DNA of 64,000 bases from an uncultured Prevotellaceae bacterium. GTDB lineage: Bacteria > Bacteroidota > Bacteroidia > Bacteroidales > Bacteroidaceae. The position numbers and the translations under genes are program-made. The stretch spans positions 1 through 64,000 of the forward strand of contig CACXIP010000008.1 in assembly GCA_902767775.1 (NCBI GenBank). Reading direction: 5' to 3'. The notes beneath the pieces are model-generated. The model worked only from the letters and a program-made list of their open reading frames with translations, did not search any database and had not been told where the DNA came from. Shown here piece after piece: positions 19,355 through 31,624 of the stretch (the first letter of the stretch is position 1; every line of letters begins with the position of its first letter).

Positions 19355-19420
19355 ATGATTACCATTATCACTTTCTTCGTTACCGTGTTTATGTCAATAG
19401 TCACCTTCTTTGGTGCATAG
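19355..19420 (+). CDS. 21-residue hydrophobic peptide ORF
   Basis: An ATG-to-TAG frame encoding 21 residues (MITIITFFVTV...FFGA), almost wholly hydrophobic and long enough for one membrane helix. It lies between the operator and the ABC ATPase start (57 nt downstream). It could be a small membrane subunit of the transporter, a leader peptide, or chance. The upstream region AAATAAAGATGTT offers only a weak ribosome-binding site, as is common in this phylum. No homology is claimed. Confidence 0.45.
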   Translation: MITIITFFVTVFMSIVTFFGA

Positions 19421-19477
19421 TTATTAATCAAGTGAATAATCAAAAGACTCGTAACTCACTTTTATAATTCCACAACA

Positions 19478-20302
19478 ATGATTGACATTCAAAATATTGA
19501 TTTCAAGTACGCAGGAAACAAGGAACAGGTATTCCAGAATTTCAGCCTGCAGTTGGACGCCAACAACATCTATGGCCTTCTTGGCAAGAACGGCACCGGC
19601 AAGAGTACGCTGCTCTACCTCATCGCCGGTCTGCTTCGCCCCAAAAAGGGTTCGGTGAGCATCGATGGCATCAAAACGATGCAGCGCCGTCCTGAGATAC
19701 TCGAAGAGCTGTTTATCGTGCCCGAGGAGTTTGACCTCCCCTCGATGTCGCTCGATGAATACGTCAGCATCAACCAGCCTTTCTACCCCCATTTCAGCCG
19801 TGAGGTGCTGAATAAATGCCTTGAAGACTTCGACATGCCTACCTCTCTCAAGTTGCAGTCGCTCTCCATGGGTCAGAAGAAGAAGGTCTTTATGAGTTTC
19901 GCCCTCGCCACCGGTACACGTCTGTTGCTGATGGACGAGCCCACCAATGGTCTCGACATCCCATCCAAAGCACAGTTCCGTCGTGCTGTCGCCAACAACA
20001 TGACGGAGGACCGCACGCTGATCATCTCCACCCACCAGGTGCATGATGTAGAGTCGCTGCTTGACCATATCCTCATTCTGAGCCGCAGCAACCTGCTGCT
20101 CAACGCTTCGGTGAGCGATATCTGCGACCGTTACAGTTTTGAGTACCGCGCTCCCGGTGAGCCGATGGACGACGTCATCTACAGCGAGCCTTCTGTGCAG
20201 GGCAATGCCGTCATCACACCCAGAAAGGCCAACTCGCCAGAGACACCGCTCAACCTGGAGTTGCTCTTCAATGCCGTTACACTGAAGAAGATTAAGAATT
20301 AA
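19478..20302 (+). CDS. ABC transporter ATP-binding protein
   Basis: A 274-residue ATPase. Walker A GKNGTGKST begins near residue 36, the signature is LSMGQKKKV, Walker B is LLLMDEP (D153, E154), followed by NGLD and the H-loop STHQVHD. It energises the two downstream membrane proteins. ATPases paired with YtrA-type GntR repressors often belong to small exporters involved in envelope or peptide stress (family knowledge); the substrate here is unknown. The stop codon lies inside a heptamer tandem repeat. Confidence 0.93.
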   Translation: MIDIQNIDFKYAGNKEQVFQNFSLQLDANNIYGLLGKNGTGKSTLLYLIAGLLRPKKGSVSIDGIKTMQRRPEILEELFIVPEEFDLPSMSLDEYVSINQPFYPHFSREVLNKCLEDFDMPTSLKLQSLSMGQKKKVFMSFALATGTRLLLMDEPTNGLDIPSKAQFRRAVANNMTEDRTLIISTHQVHDVESLLDHILILSRSNLLLNASVSDICDRYSFEYRAPGEPMDDVIYSEPSVQGNAVITPRKANSPETPLNLELLFNAVTLKKIKN

Positions 20303-20324
20303 GGATTAAGGATTAAGAATTATG
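20290..20324. repeat. 7-bp tandem repeat over the ABC ATPase stop codon
   Basis: Five contiguous heptamers GATTAAG / AATTAAG / GATTAAG / GATTAAG / AATTATG. The TAA stop of the ATPase gene (20300-20302) is inside the second unit. Confidence 0.75.
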
Positions 20325-20341
20325 ATTACACCTGCATGTAT

Positions 20342-20361
20342 AGACGCGATGTATCGTGTCC
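20342..20361. repeat. Palindromic dispersed repeat (copy 2)
   Basis: Arms AGACGCGAT and ATCGTGTCC around GT, differing at two positions from the perfect palindrome at 379-398. An inverted GGAGTTTAGAC-type repeat follows at about 20391-20432, so the whole composite module of the left edge recurs in the opposite orientation. Confidence 0.65.
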
Positions 20362-20443
20362 GCAAACCAAGAAAGGTGGAACATCAAAATCATATGTCTA
20401 AACTCCCAATCTCCTATACTTCCAAACTCCTAATAAAATAACA

Positions 20444-21232
20444 ATGAACAATATTTTCAACATACAGCGCGTGGGATGGCTCTCCCGGTGGATCATTTCC
20501 ACTGACATGCCCTACTACCGTAAGAGTGCCGCCACGACTCTTGCCGTTATTCTTTTCATCTTGCTAATCCCCACTTTGCAGTATTTCTTCGGTGGTGATG
20601 GAGAGACAGCTGGAGAATTCCCTGCAACGGTGATGCTTTTCATGTTGGCTGCCGTATTCCTCCTTGGCGGTAGTTATATGATGTATTCCTACTCACAGCG
20701 GAAAGAAGGATTGCGCGAACTGAACTTGCTGCCAGCCAGCAACCTGGAGAAATTCCTCATGCGCTATCTTCTATCCTTTCTTTCTCAGTTGGTCATTTGC
20801 ATAGGTTGCATCCTGATAGCCGACCTTGTGCAATATGTCGTGGGATGGATTATTGGGAGGTCTGAAACGTGTTTCTTCATCCCCCTCATGTGTGATATTC
20901 TGAGTCGTTTTGACAATATACCCGGTCCTATGGTATGGTGCCTTTTCACTCAGTTCCTGTGGGTACACACCTTCTATATTGTTGGAGCCAATTTCTTCCG
21001 CAATATCAAGTTCAGTTGGTTATTCACCTCCATCGTCCTGTTCGTCTTGTTTTTGGGAGGTATTTATTTGCTCAATTCTTTTGTGGAGAACGGCCGTCAG
21101 GTGACGTTGTACATGGAGAACCATACATGGCAGTTCAGCTTTCTTTTCCTGGCATTAAGCATCTTTCATGTATGGCTCGCCTATCGACTCTTCTGCCGCC
21201 GCCAACTCGTGGGCAGGTTCTTCAATTGTTGA
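20444..21232 (+). CDS. ABC transporter membrane protein 1
   Basis: A 262-residue integral membrane protein with about six hydrophobic segments (for example near residues 29-46, 62-80, 107-130, 159-185, 188-208 and 226-245). The segment RKEGLRELNLLPASNLEKFLMRYLLSF resembles LKQKRIAYLTLPATNLERYLAAF in the next gene, so the two are paralogues and probably form a heterodimeric permease. It lies in the operon with the ATPase (142-nt gap filled by repeats). Confidence 0.8.
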   Translation: MNNIFNIQRVGWLSRWIISTDMPYYRKSAATTLAVILFILLIPTLQYFFGGDGETAGEFPATVMLFMLAAVFLLGGSYMMYSYSQRKEGLRELNLLPASNLEKFLMRYLLSFLSQLVICIGCILIADLVQYVVGWIIGRSETCFFIPLMCDILSRFDNIPGPMVWCLFTQFLWVHTFYIVGANFFRNIKFSWLFTSIVLFVLFLGGIYLLNSFVENGRQVTLYMENHTWQFSFLFLALSIFHVWLAYRLFCRRQLVGRFFNC

Positions 21233-21267
21233 TACTCCACTTTGTCAAACCATATATAGAAACAACA

Positions 21268-22077
21268 ATGGAAAATTTCAATATCAAACGTTTCGGAAAT
21301 ACTTTTAAATGGCTCTTCTGCGAGAACCGTGGCCGTTTATTGGCATGGACAGCAGGTTTTGCATTGGGAGTCTTCGCCATACAGTCCCTATTCCTTTGGA
21401 TGATGGTGGCACGCATCAATGGACTGGAACTGAACTCCGAGATAGTCACTGGGGTATGTACTCCCATTACTAAGATTGGTTGCTATGTGGCACTTCTCCT
21501 TGGTTTTTGTCAGATATTCTCCACGCTGAGGCTCAAGCAGAAACGTATCGCCTATCTGACGTTGCCGGCAACCAATCTGGAGCGCTATCTGGCGGCTTTT
21601 ATCATGGCGACAGTTGTATGGACCATCTTCATCTTGCTCGCTGCGGTACTGGGTGATACCCTGCGGATGGTATTCTTCGGACTCCTGGGCAAGGGATGGG
21701 TCAGTGGAATAGGAGCATATTTCTCCTCCAATCATCTTGACTTGATAGGAAGTTCAAAGGTGATGAACTATGCATACACCATATCTGTTTGGCTTTGGAC
21801 ATGTTCGTTCTATGTTCTCGGCGGCACTTTGTTCAGGAAACGTGAATTCCTTTTCACCACTCTTATCCAGATAGTGCTTTTCACAGGTTTTATTTGGCTG
21901 TGCAAACAGTTAGGCAGCAATTTCTTCGAGGATCCAGACATAATAGTAAAAAATGTTAATGCATTTTCCTATGTTGTCGTATTTGGCCTATTCGCCTTCT
22001 CTCTTCTCAACATCTGGGGCAGTTACCAGTTATTCAAGCGCTTTCAGATTATCACCTCTAAATGGACAAACGTATGA
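21268..22077 (+). CDS. ABC transporter membrane protein 2
   Basis: A 269-residue membrane protein with about six hydrophobic segments. The start at the ATG 21268 (MENFNIKRFGNTFKWLF) follows AACAACA; the longer upstream frame (from 20935) overlaps the first permease in another frame and is rejected. It shares the LPATNLERYL motif with the preceding protein. Its last 16 nt overlap the GntR gene, showing tight coupling to the regulator. Confidence 0.82.
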   Translation: MENFNIKRFGNTFKWLFCENRGRLLAWTAGFALGVFAIQSLFLWMMVARINGLELNSEIVTGVCTPITKIGCYVALLLGFCQIFSTLRLKQKRIAYLTLPATNLERYLAAFIMATVVWTIFILLAAVLGDTLRMVFFGLLGKGWVSGIGAYFSSNHLDLIGSSKVMNYAYTISVWLWTCSFYVLGGTLFRKREFLFTTLIQIVLFTGFIWLCKQLGSNFFEDPDIIVKNVNAFSYVVVFGLFAFSLLNIWGSYQLFKRFQIITSKWTNV

Positions 22078-22433
22078 TATTCAACAACGACAAGGCCATA
22101 TATATGCAGATGGCAGACCGCCTCTGCGATGAGATTATCTCCGGTAAATATCAGGAAGATGAGCGCATTCCCAGTGTCCGTGAGTATGCCGTGCTCCTGC
22201 AGGTGAACACCAACACCGCCATGAAGGCTTACGACCAATTGGCTCGCGATGAGATTATCTACAACAAGCGCGGACTCGGCTACTTCGTCAAGTCTGGTGC
22301 CAAGCAGAAGATTATGACAGCCCGCCGCAGTGAGTTCATGGAGCAGCATTTGCCCGAGCTTTTCCGCAACATGCAGTTGTTGGGCATCGACATCAACGAC
22401 GTGACTAAAGCATGGGATAAAATTAAAAATTGA
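22062..22433 (+). CDS. GntR family regulator, YtrA subfamily
   Basis: A 123-residue transcription factor. The winged helix lies at about residues 14-78 (IYMQMADRLCDEIISGKYQEDERIPSVREYAVLLQVNTNTAMKAYDQL in part), with the family wing GLGYFVKSGA. Only a short C-terminal helix pair follows, which is typical of YtrA-type members lacking a large effector domain. It overlaps the upstream permease gene. It probably represses its own operon by binding the inverted repeat at 19271-19292 and is probably derepressed by envelope-acting compounds (inference). A start at 22074 is possible. Confidence 0.88.
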   Translation: MDKRMIFNNDKAIYMQMADRLCDEIISGKYQEDERIPSVREYAVLLQVNTNTAMKAYDQLARDEIIYNKRGLGYFVKSGAKQKIMTARRSEFMEQHLPELFRNMQLLGIDINDVTKAWDKIKN

Positions 22434-22455
22434 TGATAGAAATTTGAAGATTACT

Positions 22456-22495
22456 AAAGGGCGGATTGCAAATATTGCGAATCCGCCCTTTTTAT
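22456..22495 (+). terminator. Rho-independent terminator of the ABC/GntR cassette
   Basis: Perfect 12-bp stem AAAGGGCGGATT / AATCCGCCCTTT, extended by an inner GCAA/TTGC pair, followed by TTTTATT. Confidence 0.9.
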
Positions 22496-22539
22496 TATCC
22501 GGATATTCCGGGTTATCCGGAATTTCCGGAAATTCCGGT
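22495..22539. repeat. 9-bp tandem array centred on TCCGG, five units
   Basis: Five consecutive nonamers: TTATCCGGA, TATTCCGGG, TTATCCGGA, ATTTCCGGA, AATTCCGGT. Strict 9-bp period between the cassette terminator and the GH2 promoter. Confidence 0.8.
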
Positions 22540-22577
22540 GGACAATCCATAATTTTTAATATTGAATCTTGATTTCT

Positions 22578-22608
22578 TTTGAGGATAGGAGTTTTTTCGC
22601 TACCTTAG
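22578..22608 (+). promoter_or_regulatory. Promoter of the GH2 gene
   Basis: TTTG at 22578-22581, 19 nt, TACCTTAG at 22601-22608 (one mismatch to TAnnTTTG), 24 nt before the ATG. Confidence 0.6.
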
Positions 22609-26643
<4,035 letters not shown>

Positions 26644-26737
26644 CTTGTGGATTCGCAGAATTGTTGCTACCTTTCCCTAATTCCTTAAAAAATCAAAATT
26701 TTAACTATATAATAAGGTATATCAATAAAGTTTTATG

Positions 26738-26745
26738 TACTTTTG
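26738..26745 (+). promoter_or_regulatory. -7 box of the topA operon
   Basis: TACTTTTG, a perfect TAnnTTTG, about 27 nt before the topA ATG. The -33 element is not clear. Confidence 0.55.
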
Positions 26746-26772
26746 CGGCTCGAATAACAATTTTGACAAGAT

Positions 26773-29133
26773 ATGCAAGACAATTTAGTGATTGTAGAGA
26801 GCCCAGCAAAAGCCAAGACAATTGAGAAATTTTTGGGCAAGGACTACAAGGTGATGTCGAGTTATGGACATATCCGTGACCTGAAGAAGAAGGAAATCAG
26901 TATAGACCCCGATACCCTTGAGCCCTTTTATGAGATACCAGAGGAGAAGAAGAAAGTGGTGAGCGAGCTTCGCTCCGCAGCCAAGAAAGCCAGCAAGGTG
27001 TGGCTCGCATCTGATGAGGACCGTGAGGGAGAGGCTATCTCCTGGCACCTCTGTGAGGTGCTTGGACTCGATGAGGAGAAGACCAACCGTATCGTGTTTC
27101 ATGAGATTACCAAGAGCGCTATCCTTGAGGCGATAGAGACACCGCGACATATCGATATGAACCTCGTCAACGCGCAGCAGGCACGCCGCGTGCTTGACAG
27201 GTTGGTAGGATTCCGTCTCTCACCTGTGCTGTGGCGCAAGGTGAAGCCCGCCCTCTCTGCAGGACGTGTGCAGAGCGTGGCAGTCAGGCTCATCGTGGAG
27301 CGCGAGCGTGAGATACAAGCCTTCCATAGCGAGTCCTTCTATCGTGTGGGAGCCGTGTTCACCCTGCCTCAGGCACAAGGTGCATCAGAGGTGAAGGCAG
27401 AGTTGCCTATCCGTTTCCGCAGCCATGAGGAGGCCATCGCTTTCCTTGAGCATTGTAAGGATGCCACCTTCACAGTAGAGGCCGTTACGAAGAAACCCCT
27501 CCACCGCACCCCCGCTCCTCCTTTCACCACCTCCACCCTGCAACAGGAAGCCTCGCGAAAATTGGGCTTCACTGTCTCGCAGACCATGATGGTGGCACAG
27601 CATCTGTATGAGAACGGACACATCACCTATATGCGTACCGACTCCGTCAATCTCTCCAAACTGTGCATTGCCGACAGCAAGGAGGAGATAGTCAAACTCT
27701 ATGGAGAGAAATACAGCAAGCCCCGCAACTACAAGACCCATGCCAAAGGTGCACAGGAGGCCCACGAGGCCATCCGCCCCACCTATATGAGCAACACCGA
27801 GATAGAGGGCAACTCACAGGAGCGCCGTCTGTATGACCTCATCTGGAAGCGCACCGCCGCCTCACAGATGGCTGATGCGCTCATTGAGAAAACCACCGTC
27901 AACATCCGCATCGGATTTGCCAAAACTCCCGCTTCAGATTCTCTTGCAAACAAGAACAACCAAGGAGAGGCAGCCGACTATTTCGTGGCTACAGGAGAGG
28001 TTATCACCTTTGATGGTTTCCTCAAGGCTTACCATGAGTCGACCGATGATGAGAGCGAGACAGAGGATGTCACACACATCCTGCCCGTGATGAAAGAGGG
28101 CGACCGTCTGGAGCGCTCAGCCATCACCGCTACAGAGCGTTTCACCACAGGTCCCATCCGCTACACAGAGGCCAGTCTGGTGCATAAGATGGAGGAGCTG
28201 GGCATCGGTCGTCCATCTACCTACGCTCCCACCATCAGCACCATCCAGCAACGCGAGTATGTGCAGAAGGGTGATAAGAAAGGCGTAGAGCGCACCTTCA
28301 CCATCGACACCCTCAAGGGCAACAAGATTACCACTGCCACCAAGAAAGACGTGGTGGGCAAGGAGAAAGGCAAGTTGCTGCCCTCCGACGTGGGTATTGT
28401 GGTCAACGACTTCCTGCTTGAGTATTTCCCCGACATCATGGACTACGGCTTCACCGCCAACGTGGAGAAGCAGTTTGACAGGATAGCCGAGGGCAAGGCC
28501 AAGTGGACGGCGATGATTAAGAGTTTCTACAAGGATTTTGAACCCGTGGTGGAGCGCACGATGAACATACGTGCTGAGCACAAGGCCGGTGAGCGCGAGT
28601 TGGGTCTGCATCCTACGACAGGAAAGCCCGTCTCGGTGAAGATAGGCCGTTATGGTCCCATTGTGCAGATAGGCAGCGCCGACGACAAGGACAAACCACA
28701 GTTTGCCCAGATGCCGGCAGGCAAGAGCATGGAGACCATCACCCTTGAGGAGGCGCTTGAACTCTTCAAACTGCCCCGCACCGTGGGTGAATTCGAAGGT
28801 TCGCCGGTGGTCATTGGCACAGGCCGCTTTGGTCCCTATGTGCAGCACAACAAGAAATATGTGTCGCTTCCCAAGACCGACGACCCGCTGTCTGTCAGTC
28901 TGGAAAGGGCTATAGAACTTATTCAGGCAAAACGTGAGCAGGAGGAGAAACGTCACCTGCAGCAGTTTGAAGAAGACCCCAAGATGGAGGTGATGTCGGG
29001 CCGCTATGGACCCTACATCTGCTACGATGGCAAGAATTACCGTATGCCGAAAGCCATGCACGCAAGGGCCGGACAGCTCACCTTCGAGGAGTGCATGCAG
29101 GTGGTCACCACTGCTGACAGCAAGAAGAAATAG
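26773..29133 (+). CDS. topA: DNA topoisomerase I
   Basis: A 786-residue type IA topoisomerase that relaxes negative supercoils. The TOPRIM domain begins at VIVESPAKAKTIEKFLG, with DEDREGEAISWHL as its acidic motif. The catalytic tyrosine is Tyr286 in ITYMRTDSVNLS, and GIGRPSTYAPTIS is the conserved late motif. The C-terminus has three glycine-rich topoisomerase repeats (IGRYGPIVQIG, GRFGPYVQHNKKYVSLPK, GRYGPYICYDGKNYRMPK) instead of Cys4 zinc fingers, typical of Bacteroidetes. It is 3 nt upstream of aroK. Confidence 0.97.
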   Translation: MQDNLVIVESPAKAKTIEKFLGKDYKVMSSYGHIRDLKKKEISIDPDTLEPFYEIPEEKKKVVSELRSAAKKASKVWLASDEDREGEAISWHLCEVLGLDEEKTNRIVFHEITKSAILEAIETPRHIDMNLVNAQQARRVLDRLVGFRLSPVLWRKVKPALSAGRVQSVAVRLIVEREREIQAFHSESFYRVGAVFTLPQAQGASEVKAELPIRFRSHEEAIAFLEHCKDATFTVEAVTKKPLHRTPAPPFTTSTLQQEASRKLGFTVSQTMMVAQHLYENGHITYMRTDSVNLSKLCIADSKEEIVKLYGEKYSKPRNYKTHAKGAQEAHEAIRPTYMSNTEIEGNSQERRLYDLIWKRTAASQMADALIEKTTVNIRIGFAKTPASDSLANKNNQGEAADYFVATGEVITFDGFLKAYHESTDDESETEDVTHILPVMKEGDRLERSAITATERFTTGPIRYTEASLVHKMEELGIGRPSTYAPTISTIQQREYVQKGDKKGVERTFTIDTLKGNKITTATKKDVVGKEKGKLLPSDVGIVVNDFLLEYFPDIMDYGFTANVEKQFDRIAEGKAKWTAMIKSFYKDFEPVVERTMNIRAEHKAGERELGLHPTTGKPVSVKIGRYGPIVQIGSADDKDKPQFAQMPAGKSMETITLEEALELFKLPRTVGEFEGSPVVIGTGRFGPYVQHNKKYVSLPKTDDPLSVSLERAIELIQAKREQEEKRHLQQFEEDPKMEVMSGRYGPYICYDGKNYRMPKAMHARAGQLTFEECMQVVTTADSKKK

Positions 29134-29136
29134 CCC

Positions 29137-29664
29137 ATGGTGAGAATCATCATCATCGGATACATGGGTGCCGGGAAAACCACGGTGGGAAAGGCTCTGT
29201 CGAAGGAGACCGGCTATCCCTTCTATGACCTCGATTGGTATATTGAGACCCGCATGAGAAAGAGCGTGTCGCAGTTGTTTGCCGAGAGGGGAGAGGAGGG
29301 CTTCCGCAAAATCGAGCACGCCATGCTCCATGAGGTGGCAGAGTTTGAGAATGTCATCATCAGTTGCGGGGGCGGCACTCCTTGTTTCTTCGACAACATG
29401 GATTACCTCAACCAACAGGGTCATACCGTCTATCTCAAGGCCGACCCAGAGGTGCTCCGCTACCATCTCCTCCTTGGCAAGGGCGTCCGACCGCTCCTGC
29501 AAGGGAAGACACCCGAGCAGATGCTCGAATTCATCACCGAGCAGTTGGCCAAGCGTGAGCCATTCTACACCAAGGCAAGGCACATCCTTGATGTCAACAA
29601 ACTCGACAGCTATGAGAAAGTGAAGATTTCGGTCAGCCGAATTCGGGAACTGACAGGTATCTGA
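29137..29664 (+). CDS. aroK: Shikimate kinase
   Basis: A 175-residue enzyme phosphorylating shikimate at the 3-OH in aromatic amino-acid and chorismate synthesis. The P-loop GYMGAGKTTVGK has Lys14, followed by DLDWYIETRMRKSVSQLF (shikimate-binding acidic region), RKIEHAMLHEV and the GGGTPCF motif; the lid carries the RPLLQGK arginine. It is coupled to topA by a 3-nt gap. Chorismate made by this pathway could also feed an aromatic starter for the polyene locus, but no direct link is visible. Confidence 0.95.
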   Translation: MVRIIIIGYMGAGKTTVGKALSKETGYPFYDLDWYIETRMRKSVSQLFAERGEEGFRKIEHAMLHEVAEFENVIISCGGGTPCFFDNMDYLNQQGHTVYLKADPEVLRYHLLLGKGVRPLLQGKTPEQMLEFITEQLAKREPFYTKARHILDVNKLDSYEKVKISVSRIRELTGI

Positions 29665-29698
29665 TTTCCAAGAACACACTTAAACCCCAATAACAAAC

Positions 29699-31591
29699 AT
29701 GAAGAAATGGACCATTGACGACTCCCTGGAGCTTTACAACATCCCCGGTTGGGGCACTTCATACTTCGGAGTCAATGAGAGAGGCAATGTCTATGTCACT
29801 CCATGCAAAGACGAGACCAGGATAGACCTCCGCGAGGTAATGGATGAACTTGCCCTGCGTGACGTCACCCCACCGGTGCTCCTCCGCTTCCCCGATATTC
29901 TTGACAACCGCATTGAGAAGACGTGGAGCTGCTTCAGAAAGGCAGCTCAGGAATATGACTACAAGGGGGAGAACTATGTGGTTTATCCCATCAAGGTCAA
30001 CCAGATGCAGCCCGTCGTCGAGGAGATAATCTCTCACGGCAGGAAGTTCAACCTCGGACTGGAGGCAGGGTCGAAACCCGAGCTCCACGCCGTCATCGCC
30101 ATGCAGTGCCAGAGCGACTCCATCATCATCTGCAATGGATACAAAGACCAGAGCTATATCGAACTCGCCCTGCTCGCTCAGAAGATGGGCAAGCAAATCT
30201 TCATTGTCGTGGAGAAGATGAATGAGTTGGAAATCATCGCCCGCGAGGCCAAGAAGATGGGCATCCGCCCCAATATAGGTATCCGCATCAAACTGGCATC
30301 GAGTGGAGCCGGCAAGTGGGAGGAGAGCGGAGGCGATGCCTCCAAGTTTGGTCTAACCAGCGCCGAACTCCTTGAGGCACTGGAGATACTTGACAAAAAA
30401 GGCATGCGCGACTGCCTGCGCCTCATCCATTTCCATATCGGTTCGCAAATCACCAAGATACGCCGTATCCAGACCGCTCTGCGTGAGGCATCGCAGTTCT
30501 ATATCCAACTCCACAAGATGGGATACAATGTAGATTTCGTGGACTGCGGCGGTGGACTGGGTGTTGACTACGACGGCACTCGCTCCCCCAGCAGCGAGAG
30601 TTCGGTCAACTACTCCATTCAAGAGTATGTCAACGACTGTATCTATACTTTCGTGGAGGCAGCCAACAAGAACGGACTGCCCCATCCCAACATCATCACC
30701 GAGAGCGGCCGCTCTTTGGCAGCCCATCACTCTGTGTTGGTCATCGATGTGCTGGAGACCGCCTCGTTGCCCGAGATGGACGAAGAGTTTGAGCCAGATG
30801 AGAACTCCCACCAGTTGGTGAAGGACCTCTATGACATCTGGGACAACCTGACGCCACGCAATGTTCTGGAGGACTGGCACGACGCAGAGCAGATACGGGA
30901 AGAGGTGCTTGACCTATTCTCTCATGGCATCGTTGACCTCAAGACACGTGCGGAGATAGAGGCCATGTACTGGAGTGTCTGCCACGAGATACATGCCCTT
31001 GCCAAAGGGCTGAAGCATATTCCGGAGGAATTGATGAAGATAGACAAACTCTTGGCAGACAAGTATTTCTGCAATTTCTCCCTCTTCCAGAGTCTGAGTG
31101 ACTCATGGGCAATCGACCAGATTTTCCCCATCGTGCCCTTGCAGCGCCTCAATGAACGTCCGACGAGGAATGCCACCCTTCAAGACATCACCTGCGACAG
31201 CGATGGCAAGATAGCCAATTTCACCACCAACCGCCACAACTCACACTCGCTTCCGGTGCATCCCTTGAAGAAGAATGAGCCTTATTATCTTGGCGTGTTC
31301 CTCGTGGGAGCCTATCAGGAGATTCTCGGCGACATGCACAACCTCTTTGGCGACACCAATGCTGTGCATATTTCGGTGAAGGACAATTCCTACCACATCG
31401 ACCAGATTATCGACGGTGAGACGGTGGAGGAGGTGCTCAAATACGTACAGTACAACCCCAAGAAACTCGTCAGACAACTTGAAGTATGGGTTGCCAAAAG
31501 TGTGAAGCAAGGCAAGATTTCGCTTGAGGAAGGCAAGGAATTCCTCAGCAACTACCGCAGCGGCCTCTATGGCTACACCTATCTGGAATGA
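29699..31591 (+). CDS. speA: Biosynthetic arginine decarboxylase
   Basis: A 630-residue PLP enzyme that converts arginine to agmatine, the first step of the agmatine route to polyamines. The N-terminal alanine-racemase-like barrel carries the PLP lysine Lys99 in YPIKVNQ. The glycine-rich phosphate-binding block is CGGGLGVDYDG, and the C-terminal catalytic segment is SDSWAIDQIFPIVPL. Length fits the long SpeA family rather than short lysine/ornithine decarboxylases. Its stop lies in a heptamer repeat that runs to the argB start. Confidence 0.96.
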   Translation: MKKWTIDDSLELYNIPGWGTSYFGVNERGNVYVTPCKDETRIDLREVMDELALRDVTPPVLLRFPDILDNRIEKTWSCFRKAAQEYDYKGENYVVYPIKVNQMQPVVEEIISHGRKFNLGLEAGSKPELHAVIAMQCQSDSIIICNGYKDQSYIELALLAQKMGKQIFIVVEKMNELEIIAREAKKMGIRPNIGIRIKLASSGAGKWEESGGDASKFGLTSAELLEALEILDKKGMRDCLRLIHFHIGSQITKIRRIQTALREASQFYIQLHKMGYNVDFVDCGGGLGVDYDGTRSPSSESSVNYSIQEYVNDCIYTFVEAANKNGLPHPNIITESGRSLAAHHSVLVIDVLETASLPEMDEEFEPDENSHQLVKDLYDIWDNLTPRNVLEDWHDAEQIREEVLDLFSHGIVDLKTRAEIEAMYWSVCHEIHALAKGLKHIPEELMKIDKLLADKYFCNFSLFQSLSDSWAIDQIFPIVPLQRLNERPTRNATLQDITCDSDGKIANFTTNRHNSHSLPVHPLKKNEPYYLGVFLVGAYQEILGDMHNLFGDTNAVHISVKDNSYHIDQIIDGETVEEVLKYVQYNPKKLVRQLEVWVAKSVKQGKISLEEGKEFLSNYRSGLYGYTYLE

Positions 31592-31624
31592 GGTTTGAGG
31601 TTTGAGATTTGAGGTTTGAAGTTA
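31590..31624. repeat. 7-bp tandem repeat bridging speA stop and argB start
   Basis: Five contiguous heptamers GAGGTTT, GAGGTTT, GAGATTT, GAGGTTT, GAAGTTA. The speA TGA (31589-31591) opens the array and the argB ATG begins on its last base. Confidence 0.8.

Larger units (their letters stand above)
19142..19477. other. Regulatory intergenic region upstream of the ABC cassette
   Basis: This 336-bp gap holds a full Bacteroidetes promoter, a perfect inverted-repeat operator just downstream of it, and a 21-codon hydrophobic open frame. No obvious leftward promoter for the DUF5686 gene was found. Confidence 0.7.

Noticed and set aside
20935-21267. N-terminal extension of the second ABC membrane protein
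   Set aside because: It overlaps the first permease in another frame; the ATG at 21268 gives the family-like start.
28117-29679. 520-codon open frame on the minus strand opposite topA/aroK
   Set aside because: It lies fully antisense to two strongly conserved genes and its translation has no family pattern; it is a codon-bias shadow.
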